A stretch of DNA of 64,000 nucleotides from an uncultured Ignavibacteriota bacterium (lineage in GTDB: Bacteria; Bacteroidota; Ignavibacteria; UBA10030; UBA8401). The notes under the pieces are model-generated. The model made no database searches. It was given only the letters and a program-made list of their open reading frames with translations, and was not told where the DNA came from. The translations under genes were made by a program, and so were the position numbers. Below are positions 18,822 to 28,800 of the stretch, one piece after another. Location of the stretch: assembly GCA_903884005.1 (NCBI GenBank), contig CAISDA010000002.1, positions 1 to 64,000 of the forward strand. The letters run 5' to 3'. Each line of letters opens with the position of its first letter. Within the stretch, counting starts at the first letter, position 1.

Positions 18822-21239
18822 ATGAATGCACCACTTGTCGATTTACTCACGCTCACCGATGTCGAACCGCCCAGCGGCGATCTCGGCATCAAGGAAAACG
18901 TCTCGCACTGCCGCGCACTCTGGACAGTTCCGATTGCAGATGAAGCCGGGGCACCGGACCATCGCATTATTCATGCACGTACGCTCCAATTGCACGCGCC
19001 GGCGCAATTGCATCGCCTGGGACTGCGACTGGCGCAAGGGTATCACAAATGCGGAAGTCATATCGAACAAGACTGGGTCTCATCTGTCCGCGTGCTTGTG
19101 TGGAACGATGAGCAATGGCACGTGCTCTTTACCAGGAACGATATTCCTTGTCCCGCCGATGAGTTCGATATATGCTGGTTCGACCTCGGCGGGCATGCAA
19201 CATCCTCCGTGCTTATAGAAATACGCCGTTGCGGAATCGACACCTGGTGGCCATCGTGGAACCTCGCATCAGGCGCGTTCGTACTCCTGGGAATACCTCC
19301 TGCGCTTCCAGCTCCCAAACACGAACGCCGCCTTTCTTCCACTGTCGGTTCTTTCGCGCAGCTTCCGCACGGTGTGACGGCCGAGCAGCTCAATGGAGAG
19401 GTCCGGTACCGCACACGATATTATGAGGCAGGCTTCTGCCTCGGCCGCACTGGCTTCTCCTACCTCTCAGTCGACGACGAAGGCGCGGGGCGCACGGGCA
19501 CGAATCTGTTGCGCCTGAGTCCAGGAATATTTCTTCAGGGCATTCGCCTTCACCCGGTGGGCAGCGCGGCAAACGCCTCTCCGCTCATTCGCTACGACGC
19601 GCGAGGCACGACGGTCGTCGACGGCAATGTGGTCATTTACACGGTCGATTTTCCCGACGCGGGCCAGCAGTATTCACTCACGTTTACGATGTATGAGGAT
19701 CATCTGCATCTGAGAGCCTCCAGGACGGGGCGTAAGGATCTTCGGGCATGGGAAAGTTCCGCATGGGTGACCGCGATGAATGCGTCAGTCAGCGCATCCA
19801 CAGTGCTCGGAAAAATTATTCGCACAGGCCAGTCTGGCACGCTCGTCCCGCCGGCCTATATGCATGCCCCCGGATTCGGCAGTTTCGCACTCGAGACCGG
19901 CTCGCCTTCCGTGCTCTTGCATTCCGATGCATTCCGGTCCATGAATGTCGGACTGAGCGAAATCAAGCTCGGCGAAATTCCCCAGCCCGAAGGCGATTAC
20001 CTGCTGCAGGCGGGCACGTACACTGCCGACATAGAATTCCGTGTCGCACAGATCGCGATCCCGCTCCAAGCGGACACGCCGATCGAGGTTGCCCGCGCCG
20101 TCAATCGCTGCGCACTGACGTCACTCTCGTATCGGGCGGACACGTCCACGCTGAGCAATAACGGCAATTCAATGCACTGCCCGATCTGCATGGATACGTG
20201 GTCCGCCGCGGCGCTGCAGATCGGAAATATTTTTCCCGGATTCCCCGCGATGGATCTTGTGCGCGATTCGATCGAACGATGGCTCGACGGCGGTCCCGGA
20301 TATGCAAGCGGCCGCATGCTGCAGTATGGCGAGATGCATTACGCGGAGGACAAATACCTGATGACCGGCACCGCCGCCCTGCTCGGGCTCGCCGACTTTC
20401 TTGAAGCCGGCGGCACGGCAGACTGGGTAACTCGCTTCGAGAAACAGATCGGCGCGCAATTGTCTCTTATGCGGGCGCGCGATCTGGACAGCGACGGACT
20501 CATTGAAAGTGATTTTCGACAGGGCGTTGCGGGGGAAATGCACTGGAGCACGAACTGGTTCGATGTCATCTCGTTCGGATGGAAGGATGCGTTCGCCAAT
20601 GCGCTGCTCTACGCAGCACTCGAAAAATTATCGCGCGCCCTTCCCACGCTCGGCGCGGTGCAACTCGCCGACGGCCTGAAGGAATGGGCATCGCTGCTGA
20701 AGAGCAATTACACGCAGACATTTTTTAATCCCGCAACCGGATGGCTGGCCGGATGGCGCTGCAAGGATGACAACCTGCACGACTATGCATTTCTCGCCGT
20801 GAACGGCGCCGCTGTGTGTTCCGGCGTGCTGGACGAAAAAATGTCGAAGAGCATCATCGCGCGCTTGTACAGGGAAATGCTGAAGGTCGGACTCGACTCG
20901 TATCGCAACGGCCTGCCGGGCAATCTCTGGTGCGTGCCCGATGCAGATATGACAGAAATCATGCAGGGATTTTCGATGGGATATTACGCCAACGGTGGCT
21001 TGACGCATTCGCAGTCGCGCCATTTTGTCGCCGCGCTGTATCAGGTGGGAATGACGCAGGAAGCGGATGAAATGCTGCGGCAGCTCTGCGACACGCTCGG
21101 CAGCGGAACGGCGTTCGGCGGTTCGAAGTCCGGTGTCGACTGGCGCTTCTGGGACGGCTGGCCCTGCGGCTACGAAGGCCTGCTCACCGATCAGTTCGGC
21201 ATACTCGCCGTTGCCATACAAAGGTATTCACGTCGATGA
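18822..21239 (+). CDS. Six-hairpin glycosidase-like protein, cytoplasmic
   Basis: The 805-aa protein has an N-terminal beta-sandwich-like region (about 1-400) and a C-terminal alpha/alpha barrel (about 430-800) with aromatic and acidic motifs such as GEMHYAEDKYLMTG, RARDLDSDGLIESDF, GEMHWSTNWFDVISFGWKDAFANALLY and GVDWRFWDGWPCGYEG. This build occurs in GH15-, GH78- and GH94-like enzymes; I cannot assign the family or substrate. Glu and Asp residues in those motifs are candidates for catalysis. No signal peptide is visible at MNAPLVDLLTLTD, so the protein is probably cytoplasmic. It is flanked by a terminator and repeat R3. The ATG has no strong ribosome-binding site. Confidence 0.72.
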   Translation: MNAPLVDLLTLTDVEPPSGDLGIKENVSHCRALWTVPIADEAGAPDHRIIHARTLQLHAPAQLHRLGLRLAQGYHKCGSHIEQDWVSSVRVLVWNDEQWHVLFTRNDIPCPADEFDICWFDLGGHATSSVLIEIRRCGIDTWWPSWNLASGAFVLLGIPPALPAPKHERRLSSTVGSFAQLPHGVTAEQLNGEVRYRTRYYEAGFCLGRTGFSYLSVDDEGAGRTGTNLLRLSPGIFLQGIRLHPVGSAANASPLIRYDARGTTVVDGNVVIYTVDFPDAGQQYSLTFTMYEDHLHLRASRTGRKDLRAWESSAWVTAMNASVSASTVLGKIIRTGQSGTLVPPAYMHAPGFGSFALETGSPSVLLHSDAFRSMNVGLSEIKLGEIPQPEGDYLLQAGTYTADIEFRVAQIAIPLQADTPIEVARAVNRCALTSLSYRADTSTLSNNGNSMHCPICMDTWSAAALQIGNIFPGFPAMDLVRDSIERWLDGGPGYASGRMLQYGEMHYAEDKYLMTGTAALLGLADFLEAGGTADWVTRFEKQIGAQLSLMRARDLDSDGLIESDFRQGVAGEMHWSTNWFDVISFGWKDAFANALLYAALEKLSRALPTLGAVQLADGLKEWASLLKSNYTQTFFNPATGWLAGWRCKDDNLHDYAFLAVNGAAVCSGVLDEKMSKSIIARLYREMLKVGLDSYRNGLPGNLWCVPDADMTEIMQGFSMGYYANGGLTHSQSRHFVAALYQVGMTQEADEMLRQLCDTLGSGTAFGGSKSGVDWRFWDGWPCGYEGLLTDQFGILAVAIQRYSRR

Positions 21240-21267
21240 ACCGCCGGCCGACGAACATTGTAGCGTG

Positions 21268-21428
21268 CATGAATGTGGGGTTCACCACCCCGCATGAAAA
21301 TACCGGTTTCGCAGACGCAGCATTGCAGGGCAAGATGGTATTTCGCGAGAGGACGAGCCAACAGCTCGTCCTACGCGCACCACATATGCCGCGAAGTATT
21401 TTCATAGCAGGGCGAGCTGTGAGTCGCC
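21268..21428 (+). repeat. Dispersed intergenic repeat R3 (two blocks)
   Basis: Block A (21268-21345) and block B (about 21353-21415) recur in the same order and spacing class as in 13949-14139. The hairpin is decayed here (GGGCAAGAT with ATTTCGCG). Together with about 110 bp of sequence without recognisable features, it fills the 302-bp gap between the glycosidase-like gene and the convergent T9SS cargo gene. Confidence 0.85.
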
Positions 21429-21541
21429 AGTCGCTGCACAAAATCGATGCTGCCTGTTATCGTATGCATTTTAGATTCTTCGGTCGCTACGCTCCCTCAG
21501 AATGACATGGATTATAGATTACGCTGAGATACGTTGCGGCG

Positions 21542-24184
21542 TTATTTGATATACTGCATTTTCATCAACTGCGTCCTGCCGCCATATTCCAAACGCGAAA
21601 AAAGGATCCCCGACGCGCGGCCCGATGCATCGAACCGCACGGTATTGCTGATTCCCGCCCTCGCTTCGCCGTTAAAAATTAATGCAAGTTCCTGTCCGAG
21701 TGCGTTGTAGATCTTCAGCGTCGCATGGCCGTCGGCCGGCACGGTGAATGAAATGCTCGTCGAAGGATTGAATGGATTGGGGTAATTCTGGTCGAGATGA
21801 AATTGCCATGGAAGGGTTGCCGTGTGGGCAAGAATGCCGGTACTCGTTCCTTCAAAATATGCGATCGCATTTTTGATCACGGAATTCATTGCCGCATTAT
21901 CGCCGGCGGTTTCCAGTGCGAACGAAAGATAAATCAATTTTCCAACCGCTTTTGATAGGCCGAAGGTACCGGTGAATTGGACCCCGGCGACTTTATTGTT
22001 GTCGTATCGCAGGCAGACTACACCGCCGGCCCCTGCGGTAATTTCGTCGGGATAATCTTCAACGTATACCTGCCCCAGAGTGAAGGCACCGCCTCCGTAA
22101 AAACCTCCGGCTTCATTTTTCACGACAGACGATAATGCATTGTCGGCTTTATAGACTGCTTTGAGATATGCGGAATAAAATTCTTTGTCCGTTGCCGATC
22201 CGTTAGCCGAAAGATCCCATCCAACTTCGCTCCCGGTCACGAATACATGTTTGCCGTTCTCCAGATACGACTTGAGCATTGTCTGCTCCTGAGCGGAAAA
22301 CGTTTCCTGTTCCGTTCCTTCGTCGCCCAGAAACCAGATCACTCCGTTATACGCCGAGAGCGCAGCGGTATCGGAGACGGCGAGATAATTTTTCATAGTG
22401 GAAAATGTGACTCCCCCCTCCTTCGCAGCCGCACCATACCGGACGGCAAATGTATGCGCGGTGCTCTGCCAGCTTCCGGTAAGCCGTTCAAATCCGTCGA
22501 TGATCAGATAATGCGCCGCGCCGCGCACGCGCGAAGCCCCCATCGCGTTCGACCAGTCGCTCTCCGTCCGGGCACCGTCATTTTTCACGCTGGCGATGCG
22601 ATAGTATTCCGCATCAGCGGACATGGGAATGATAAATTTCGTCACCAGTCCCACGGACGATTCATTCTTCACAAGCGTCCATTGCGCGCCGTCGGTCGAT
22701 GAATAGATGCGGTAGCCGAGCACTCCGGTGGTATCGCAAGCCCACGTGAGCGCGCCCCTGTCTCCGCCGATCGTGAGCACGCTCGTGAGCGTCGGGCGCT
22801 GGAACGAATAATTTTTTTCCATCGAATTATAGGACCGGGGCGTGTACACTCCCTGCAGATCGGAAGGCGCGAACGTCCAATAGCTCACATCCCAGTTGCG
22901 CCCCGCCGATTCGACAACGCGGAATCCGCCGTTGGCGGACCGTTCGATGAACAAACGGACATGCCCGATCTTGTGGATCGCATCGCCGGGCTTCAGACTG
23001 TCCCAGCTTGCATACTCCGTCGTGATCGACGGCATCATGCTGGTGGAATATTGGGATGTCATCTGCCAGCAGCGGCTGACAAATCCGGAGCAGTCCACGC
23101 CCACCGAATACGATGACACGCCGGCCGTGTTGATATCGCCGGCATATTTTCCCGATTTCAATCCCGCATCGAATTGTGCAAGCGTTGAAAAGCCGCCCCA
23201 CATATACGGAACGCGCGCATTCGTCCCCGCGAGGAGCCACGGCGGTGTCCGGACAACATCGCCGTCCGGGCCTGTCACATTCGACGGCGAGAGATTCGAA
23301 GCACCGCATGTATATTGGTGCATCGCGTACGTTTCGCCTATCCGCAGCGCAGCCGTCCGGCTTGCCACAGCGGCCGGCTGAGATGCCGAAACACCCGGCG
23401 CCTCCGCTGTCGTCACGAAATTATTATAATGAAGCGAATACGAATACTCCGAAGGATAGACGATGGGCTCTGCATGAAACACGGTCAGATCCGGCCATTT
23501 GAAAATGATCAGACGGTCGGCGGTCGTCATCATGTGATAAAGATTTCCGTCCGCATCGATGCGAAAATCTTTGTCCGTCGATAAATATTTGATATTGGGA
23601 ATTTCCAACACAGAGAGGCGCCGGCCTGCGGTATCGATTGTCACGACTTCGCGCCGTATCGTGAGCGGAATTTCCGATACATACCGTTCCGTCAGCACAA
23701 ACACATCGCCGGCTGCGTCGATCCCGATTAATTCGGCATAGGCAAGGTCCCCGGGAAATGGCAGCCGATTCTCCGTGGGTGTTCCGGAGATATCGGAAGC
23801 GATCACCAGTGTGTTCCGTCCCACGGTCCTCAGTGACACATGCGTCCCGAGCGCATCCGAGTACCTCCCGTCGCGGTCGTCTGTGAGCGAACGAAGGCCA
23901 CGCGAATACGATTCGGCGGAAAATACGGCGCGAGCGTTCCCGGAGGACGGAGCCTGTTTTTTCAGCACGCCGCCGCTCTCCACGGCATACACCTCGTGCC
24001 TGTCGGTCGTCACAAGGTTGACAGATGCGCCTGTAATGGTGAATGTGGCGATCGCATACACGCCTGAATTTTCAGTTCTCGCAGCGCATGGAAGCGCCTG
24101 GTAAGGGAGGTCGATAATTTTTACGGGAACCATCTGCGCTGAAAGCACTTGTGCGAGAAGGAGGAGCGGTAGTATTTTTTTCAT
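21542..24184 (-). CDS. T9SS-exported protein with propeller, NlpC/P60-like, FN3 and amidotransferase-like regions
   Basis: The 880-aa protein begins with a signal peptide (MKKILPLLLLAQVLSAQ). The first 270 residues look like a beta-propeller. Next is an NlpC/P60-like cysteine-peptidase region with GVDCSGFVSRCW (candidate Cys) and AIHKIGHVRLFIE (candidate His), then an FN3-like domain (LTWACDTTGVLGYRIYSS), then a flavodoxin/amidotransferase-like region (YLIIDGFERL, VIWFLGDEGT, HVFVTGSEVGWDL). The C-terminus is a T9SS type A sorting domain starting QNYPNPFNPSTSISF. It should cross the inner membrane by Sec and the outer membrane by T9SS. The start is ATG 24184 because it gives the signal peptide; the frame is open to 24313. 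A role in peptidoglycan or glycopeptide cleavage is inference. Confidence 0.8.
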   Translation of the reverse strand: MKKILPLLLLAQVLSAQMVPVKIIDLPYQALPCAARTENSGVYAIATFTITGASVNLVTTDRHEVYAVESGGVLKKQAPSSGNARAVFSAESYSRGLRSLTDDRDGRYSDALGTHVSLRTVGRNTLVIASDISGTPTENRLPFPGDLAYAELIGIDAAGDVFVLTERYVSEIPLTIRREVVTIDTAGRRLSVLEIPNIKYLSTDKDFRIDADGNLYHMMTTADRLIIFKWPDLTVFHAEPIVYPSEYSYSLHYNNFVTTAEAPGVSASQPAAVASRTAALRIGETYAMHQYTCGASNLSPSNVTGPDGDVVRTPPWLLAGTNARVPYMWGGFSTLAQFDAGLKSGKYAGDINTAGVSSYSVGVDCSGFVSRCWQMTSQYSTSMMPSITTEYASWDSLKPGDAIHKIGHVRLFIERSANGGFRVVESAGRNWDVSYWTFAPSDLQGVYTPRSYNSMEKNYSFQRPTLTSVLTIGGDRGALTWACDTTGVLGYRIYSSTDGAQWTLVKNESSVGLVTKFIIPMSADAEYYRIASVKNDGARTESDWSNAMGASRVRGAAHYLIIDGFERLTGSWQSTAHTFAVRYGAAAKEGGVTFSTMKNYLAVSDTAALSAYNGVIWFLGDEGTEQETFSAQEQTMLKSYLENGKHVFVTGSEVGWDLSANGSATDKEFYSAYLKAVYKADNALSSVVKNEAGGFYGGGAFTLGQVYVEDYPDEITAGAGGVVCLRYDNNKVAGVQFTGTFGLSKAVGKLIYLSFALETAGDNAAMNSVIKNAIAYFEGTSTGILAHTATLPWQFHLDQNYPNPFNPSTSISFTVPADGHATLKIYNALGQELALIFNGEARAGISNTVRFDASGRASGILFSRLEYGGRTQLMKMQYIK

Positions 24185-24327
24185 AACGTCGTGATTGCCA
24201 TGTGCGCGCGGTGGGAGAAAAATAATTTGATGCGCTAATGTACACATATTCCGTTCGGAATAACATATACGAGTGTGAAATTGTAATTTCACTGTATCAC
24301 ATGGAGCAATCATTTACGCAAATTCGA

Positions 24328-25146
24328 TCAGCGTTCCACGATCAAATGCTTCTGCAAATAGTTTTTCATGGAGCAGTTGATGTCGAAAAAATCGGACACG
24401 GGTGCCTGCGAGTATGGGAGTTTCCAGGTATACGGTATGGGACCGAATTCAGGCGTGATCGTCAGGTATTCCCGGCCATTGTTCGCGAACCTGTCGGCCA
24501 CGTTCTGCCACCAGGAGGTAAAGGTTTTCACGTGCGGTTCCCATTCAGGCGCGCGCGGATCGGGTATTTGAGGCCCCTGTTCATGCCCGACACGCGCATG
24601 AATGTGTTCCGTTCTTCCTATTGCCTGCGCAAGAATTTCCGGCTGGTCTTCCAACATCGTTTCAGAAACGCACGTCCAGTGAGAAAAGTCCGCAGTGATT
24701 TTTAGTTCCGGATAGTGCTCAAAAAATTGCCTGGCCGTGAGTGTGGAAAACAAAAAATGCTTCCGGTGCGTTTCATGGTATATGTTAACACCGGTCATCT
24801 GTTGCACTTCAAATCCGACTTCGCACACCTTCCTATTCTGTTCGAACGTCCAGTAGTCCCTGCCTGAATGGGAATTAATAAAGAGCGGACCGGCTTGAGC
24901 GGCTTGGAGCAGTGACGCACGGAAGGAATGCAGATACTCGACAAAATCGCCTTTCGCCTGGTACTGATGCGCTATCAACAAAAGGTCCAGATCCTTTAGC
25001 GTATCGCGCAATAACAGACGCTCACGCGGATCGGCGGGGATTCCCGTTTCCACGCCGTCGAATCCCGCGTTTTTAATTTTCCCCAGCATCGATTCAATGC
25101 CTAGATGATCGATCCCCCACGAGGCGCAGAAATATTTTATTGTCAT
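24328..25146 (-). CDS. Sugar phosphate isomerase/epimerase-like TIM barrel
   Basis: The 272-aa protein has the xylose-isomerase-like (AP endonuclease 2) barrel pattern: KNAGFDGVETGIP, a central LFINSHSGRDYW, YHETHRKHFLF with conserved His/Glu, ITADFSHWTCVSE (metal-binding Asp/His), HIHARVGHEQGPQ and a final Glu in TITPEFGP. These are the usual divalent-metal ligands. The substrate is unknown; the family covers inositol, tagatose and hydroxypyruvate isomerases. It begins 3 bp after the PhyH gene stop, so the two are one operon and probably act in one catabolic route. Confidence 0.85.
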   Translation of the reverse strand: MTIKYFCASWGIDHLGIESMLGKIKNAGFDGVETGIPADPRERLLLRDTLKDLDLLLIAHQYQAKGDFVEYLHSFRASLLQAAQAGPLFINSHSGRDYWTFEQNRKVCEVGFEVQQMTGVNIYHETHRKHFLFSTLTARQFFEHYPELKITADFSHWTCVSETMLEDQPEILAQAIGRTEHIHARVGHEQGPQIPDPRAPEWEPHVKTFTSWWQNVADRFANNGREYLTITPEFGPIPYTWKLPYSQAPVSDFFDINCSMKNYLQKHLIVER

Positions 25147-25149
25147 TGG

Positions 25150-25974
25150 TCATTCCTGCGTTCGGTGATAGATTAATGGATTTTGTCCTTCGTTATTGAG
25201 CATGTCGCCTATTTTCAACGTCTTAACATAGTCTTCGGTCAAAATGTTTTTTATGCCATTGAATGTACTGCCATCAGGCATAAAAGCACACGTCATTGCG
25301 CGCCGCGGGCGTGCCGTCATATTGGGGCCTGCTCCGTGGATGCAGAGTCCGTTATGAAACGTGCAGCTCCCGGCTTTCAGTGGAGCAGAGACGGGGTTCA
25401 CCGTCTTTAAATTCGGATAATGATCGAAGATGGCATCCATGTTTTTTCCGATGCCGTAATTTTCAAACGTTGTGTGTTTATGTGAACCGGGGACAAAGAA
25501 CAGGGATCCATTTTCAACCGTTGCATCGTCCAGCGCGATCCAGATGGAAAGAGCCTTCCGATGGTGAAAGGACCAGAACGGCGAATCGACGTGCCATGCC
25601 GTTGGGTTTGCCCATGGCCGCTTGAATAACGCCTGATCATGCCACGGACGAATTCCATCCACTTCTGCGAGGTCTGCCGCGATCCTGCCGATGCGCTGAT
25701 CAAGGATAAGGTCCTTTACGCCCGCGTCGGTCTGCCACAGGTTGATGATCTGATCGAACACTTTGCCATAATAATCGGCATCCGCATTGATCCCGTCATC
25801 CTCCCCTGTTTTCGTCATCGATCCGGGCATCTTCACGCCTGCCCGGTCTTCGACCGCCTTAAACACCGTTTCTCTCCACGTTCCCAACTCCTTGGCATCA
25901 AGAAAATCGTTGATGACGACAAATCCATTTTCCTGATATGAATCTATCTCGTGCTGGCTCACTCGTTCGCGCAT
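25150..25974 (-). CDS. Phytanoyl-CoA dioxygenase (PhyH) family oxygenase
   Basis: The 274-aa protein is a non-heme Fe(II)/2-oxoglutarate dioxygenase. The facial triad is visible as HVD in TAWHVDSPFW and a distal His in CIHGAGPNMTARPRRAM, whose Arg would bind 2-oxoglutarate. The start is ATG 25974, with a perfect AGGAGG 6 nt upstream; the longer open frame up to 26238 lacks such support. Substrates of bacterial PhyH proteins are diverse and cannot be told here. It is the first gene of a pair with the epimerase-like gene. Confidence 0.87.
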   Translation of the reverse strand: MRERVSQHEIDSYQENGFVVINDFLDAKELGTWRETVFKAVEDRAGVKMPGSMTKTGEDDGINADADYYGKVFDQIINLWQTDAGVKDLILDQRIGRIAADLAEVDGIRPWHDQALFKRPWANPTAWHVDSPFWSFHHRKALSIWIALDDATVENGSLFFVPGSHKHTTFENYGIGKNMDAIFDHYPNLKTVNPVSAPLKAGSCTFHNGLCIHGAGPNMTARPRRAMTCAFMPDGSTFNGIKNILTEDYVKTLKIGDMLNNEGQNPLIYHRTQE

Positions 25975-26252
25975 TACCGCCTCCTGAAGAGATGTTATAG
26001 TGAAAGGTTCATGAATAGTGGCAGGATAACAAATACATGAACAACATTTCGGGAAGTTTTGTTCGTTTGAACGGCGCTGCGCACGCCCTCCCGTCACCGT
26101 TGATAAGACCGTGATAACAACGGAAAAATTGGCCGCCTCCGGCTCAGCGCACGTATTAACATAGTAGTAATATGCACGTAAAGATTTGATAACAATCATG
26201 GAGTATCTTGAACCTGAACGGCACCTCAACTGATACAATCACAGGATCCGCC

Positions 26253-27974
26253 ATGGAATATGAAAAAAAAGCAGAGGTCATCAATGCATTGTACGTGCCA
26301 ACAGGACAAATGGAACTTATCACGCACGTCCCTTCCATCACGCCGGACTTTTTATGTGGAAAATTAAAGCAGTTTTTTGAGGAACATGATACGGAAACAG
26401 TTGCTGTAACCCTCAATAATATTCCCATCGGATTTCTCTCTTACAAAAATATCGCCCACCATTTTTTAACCCAATTCGGATATGCCCTCTTTCAGTTCCG
26501 GCCTGTGCTGGAGATGATGACTGTTGAATTTTTAATGGTCGATGCGGATGAAGACATCTTGACGATAGTCAATAAAGCGCTGGGCCGTTCACCGGCGACA
26601 GTCTATGACGATATTGTCATTGTTCGCCAAGGCCAATACCTGGGGCTTGTCTCCATCGCCCGTCTACTCCTGGAACAGCATATACGGATCACGCACCAGG
26701 TAGACCTCCTCGAACAGAATAAACGGCTCTTGGAAACGATGAATGGAAATCTTGAAACTGCGTTAGGCAATCTACGCCATGCTGAAGCCCAGGTCATTCA
26801 GTCCGAAAAAATGGCGGGCATAGGAACTCTTGCCGCGGGCATAGCACACGACTTCAACAATGTGCTCAATGTGATCCTGACCAGTTCCCAAATCCTTTCC
26901 AGGAAATTGCCCGCGGACTCTCCGCTGCTCAAATATTGCACATCCATTGAACAGGCAACGAACAGATCGACGGGACTGACCAAACAGCTGCTGGCATATT
27001 CACAAAAAGATGCGAGTGTGATGCATCATACGTCACTCAATGCCATTGTCACAGACACGATGAGGCTCCTGGGACGTTCACTCGATAAAAGTATCGTCCC
27101 TGTGATCCAGTGTACAGACACGATCCCGCTCGTCACCGTGGATGAAACACAAATCCAGCAGGTGATCCTCAATCTTGCGTTAAATGCCCGCGACGCGATG
27201 AATGGCAGAGGAACATTGACGGTGACAACCTCGTCCATTGTCATCGCAACGGAATGCATCGCCGTCGACGGGAAAGCTGTCGAATACGGGAATTATGTCC
27301 GGTTGACGATAACCGATACTGGCAGTGGCATCCCCCGTGAGCTTTTAAAAAAAATATTCGATCCGTTTTTTACGACAAAAGAAATCGGCAAAGGAAGCGG
27401 ACTCGGCCTATCCGTCGTCTATGGCATCATCTCCAAACACCATGGATACATCACCGTAGACTCATCAATGGGAGTAGGCACAACATTCACCGTGTACTTA
27501 AAACCTGCCGCTGCCGACAGGGCACCGGCATCCCACATCCATTTGCGGTCGACAACGCCTCTCAACACCTGTACCGGAACAATTCTGCTCGTCGATGACG
27601 AGCCCGTCGTACTGAACATCAATGCCGAGCTTCTCGAATCATTTGGATATGACATCATCAAGGCGGAGAGTGGAATCCGTGCCGTTGAAATATTCATGGC
27701 ACGGCACGACGAGATAGGGATTGTGCTTCTTGATATGATGATGCCCGGCATGGATGGCTACCAAACATTTTGCGCCCTCAAGAAAATTCGCGAAGATGTG
27801 AAAGTGATCTTTGTCAGCGGTTATGGCGAAGAAGAACGATTTGCGTCGGCATTGGAAGAAGGCGCTTTGGGAGTGTGCAACAAACCGATTGACGGCACGA
27901 CCCTGTCAAAGAGGATCAACGAAGCTCTGTTTTCCGAAAATGAACCGGGAAGAGCGACTCTGTTTTTAAATTAA
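26253..27974 (+). CDS. Hybrid sensor histidine kinase / response regulator
   Basis: The 573-aa soluble protein has an N-terminal CBS-pair-like region (about 1-140, with IPIGFLSYKNIAHHFLTQFG and ALFQFRPVLEMM), a coiled linker, a HisKA domain with phospho-His in LAAGIAHDFNNVLN, an HATPase domain (NLALNARDAMNG, DTGSGIP, FDPFFTTKEIGKGSGLGLSVVYGI), and a C-terminal receiver (ILLVDDEPVVL, phospho-Asp in IVLLDMMMPGMDGY, final Lys in NKPIDG). No membrane span is seen, so it senses an intracellular signal. ATG 26253 is chosen because AGGA lies 6 nt before it; TTG 26208 is an alternative. It is 60 bp upstream of the TPR gene. Its output partner is not visible. Confidence 0.92.
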   Translation: MEYEKKAEVINALYVPTGQMELITHVPSITPDFLCGKLKQFFEEHDTETVAVTLNNIPIGFLSYKNIAHHFLTQFGYALFQFRPVLEMMTVEFLMVDADEDILTIVNKALGRSPATVYDDIVIVRQGQYLGLVSIARLLLEQHIRITHQVDLLEQNKRLLETMNGNLETALGNLRHAEAQVIQSEKMAGIGTLAAGIAHDFNNVLNVILTSSQILSRKLPADSPLLKYCTSIEQATNRSTGLTKQLLAYSQKDASVMHHTSLNAIVTDTMRLLGRSLDKSIVPVIQCTDTIPLVTVDETQIQQVILNLALNARDAMNGRGTLTVTTSSIVIATECIAVDGKAVEYGNYVRLTITDTGSGIPRELLKKIFDPFFTTKEIGKGSGLGLSVVYGIISKHHGYITVDSSMGVGTTFTVYLKPAAADRAPASHIHLRSTTPLNTCTGTILLVDDEPVVLNINAELLESFGYDIIKAESGIRAVEIFMARHDEIGIVLLDMMMPGMDGYQTFCALKKIREDVKVIFVSGYGEEERFASALEEGALGVCNKPIDGTTLSKRINEALFSENEPGRATLFLN

Positions 27975-28034
27975 GCAGCGGGACCCATCGACGAGGCCCG
28001 CACATCAACACATATGTAGACAAAAGGATCACTT

Positions 28035-28757
28035 GTGCCAATGCTATTTCTTTTTTTCCTCACCGTCGCATGCAATTCCGAACAACTGGCGGCCGGTGAT
28101 CATGCGTTTGAACACGAACGATATGACGAAGCCATTCACTGCTACGAATCGGCACTGCACGATGCGGACGATGAACCGGCAGCCCGATGGAAGTTGGCCC
28201 GGTCGATCGTCTGCCGTGCCGATGTGGCCCCTGTGTCTGAGCAGGCCGAGGCGTATCAAACAGCGATGAAAGATGCCGAGCGGGCGATCGCACTCGATCC
28301 CCGCAGCAGTGACGCGCACACGTGGTACGCAATTGCGCTCGGATATGTGGCGATCGGTGAAGGCGTGCGCTCGCAGATCCGGATCGCCTACCTGATCAAG
28401 GCAGAAGTAGAAGAAGCGATCCGTCTCGACGCGCGCAACGATGTCGCATATTCCATTGAAGGAACATTATTCCGCAGTCTGGGCAATGTCGGATGGGTCG
28501 AGCGGCAGCTGGCGGCCGTACTTATCGGGAAGCTTCCCGACGGCGGCTATATCGAATCCGAACAGGCTCTCCGCACCGCCATAGCACTTGCACCGAACGT
28601 GATTCGGCACCGCTATGAACTCGGCCTGCTCTACATGGATTGGAGTAAAAATAGTGAGGCAAAAAAAGTGTTCGTCGATGCCGTCTCGCTGAAACCCGCG
28701 ATCGCAAGCGACAGATCCCGTCTTGCCGACATGCAGAAACGGCTGCAAAAGTTATAA
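28035..28757 (+). CDS. TPR protein resembling the RMDN (FAM82) family
   Basis: The 240-aa protein starts at GTG 28035 with AAAGGA 6 nt upstream. A short N-terminal hydrophobic stretch ends in a Cys (FLTVACNSEQ) that could be a weak lipobox or signal peptide. The rest is TPR-like helices (ADHAFEHERYDEAIHCYESAL, AERAIALDPRSSDAHTWYAIALG). The middle, with WYAIALG, EGVRSQIRIAYLIKAEVEEAI, VGWVERQLAAVLIGKLPDG and EQALRTAIALAP, has the word order I associate with RMDN/FAM82 proteins. That resemblance is from memory and needs a profile search. It sits between the hybrid kinase and the YbhN-type gene, with small gaps. Confidence 0.7.
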   Translation: MPMLFLFFLTVACNSEQLAAGDHAFEHERYDEAIHCYESALHDADDEPAARWKLARSIVCRADVAPVSEQAEAYQTAMKDAERAIALDPRSSDAHTWYAIALGYVAIGEGVRSQIRIAYLIKAEVEEAIRLDARNDVAYSIEGTLFRSLGNVGWVERQLAAVLIGKLPDGGYIESEQALRTAIALAPNVIRHRYELGLLYMDWSKNSEAKKVFVDAVSLKPAIASDRSRLADMQKRLQKL

Positions 28758-28800
28758 CCAGCGTTCACCGGACCAATGGAAAGTACACGCAGCATTGACT

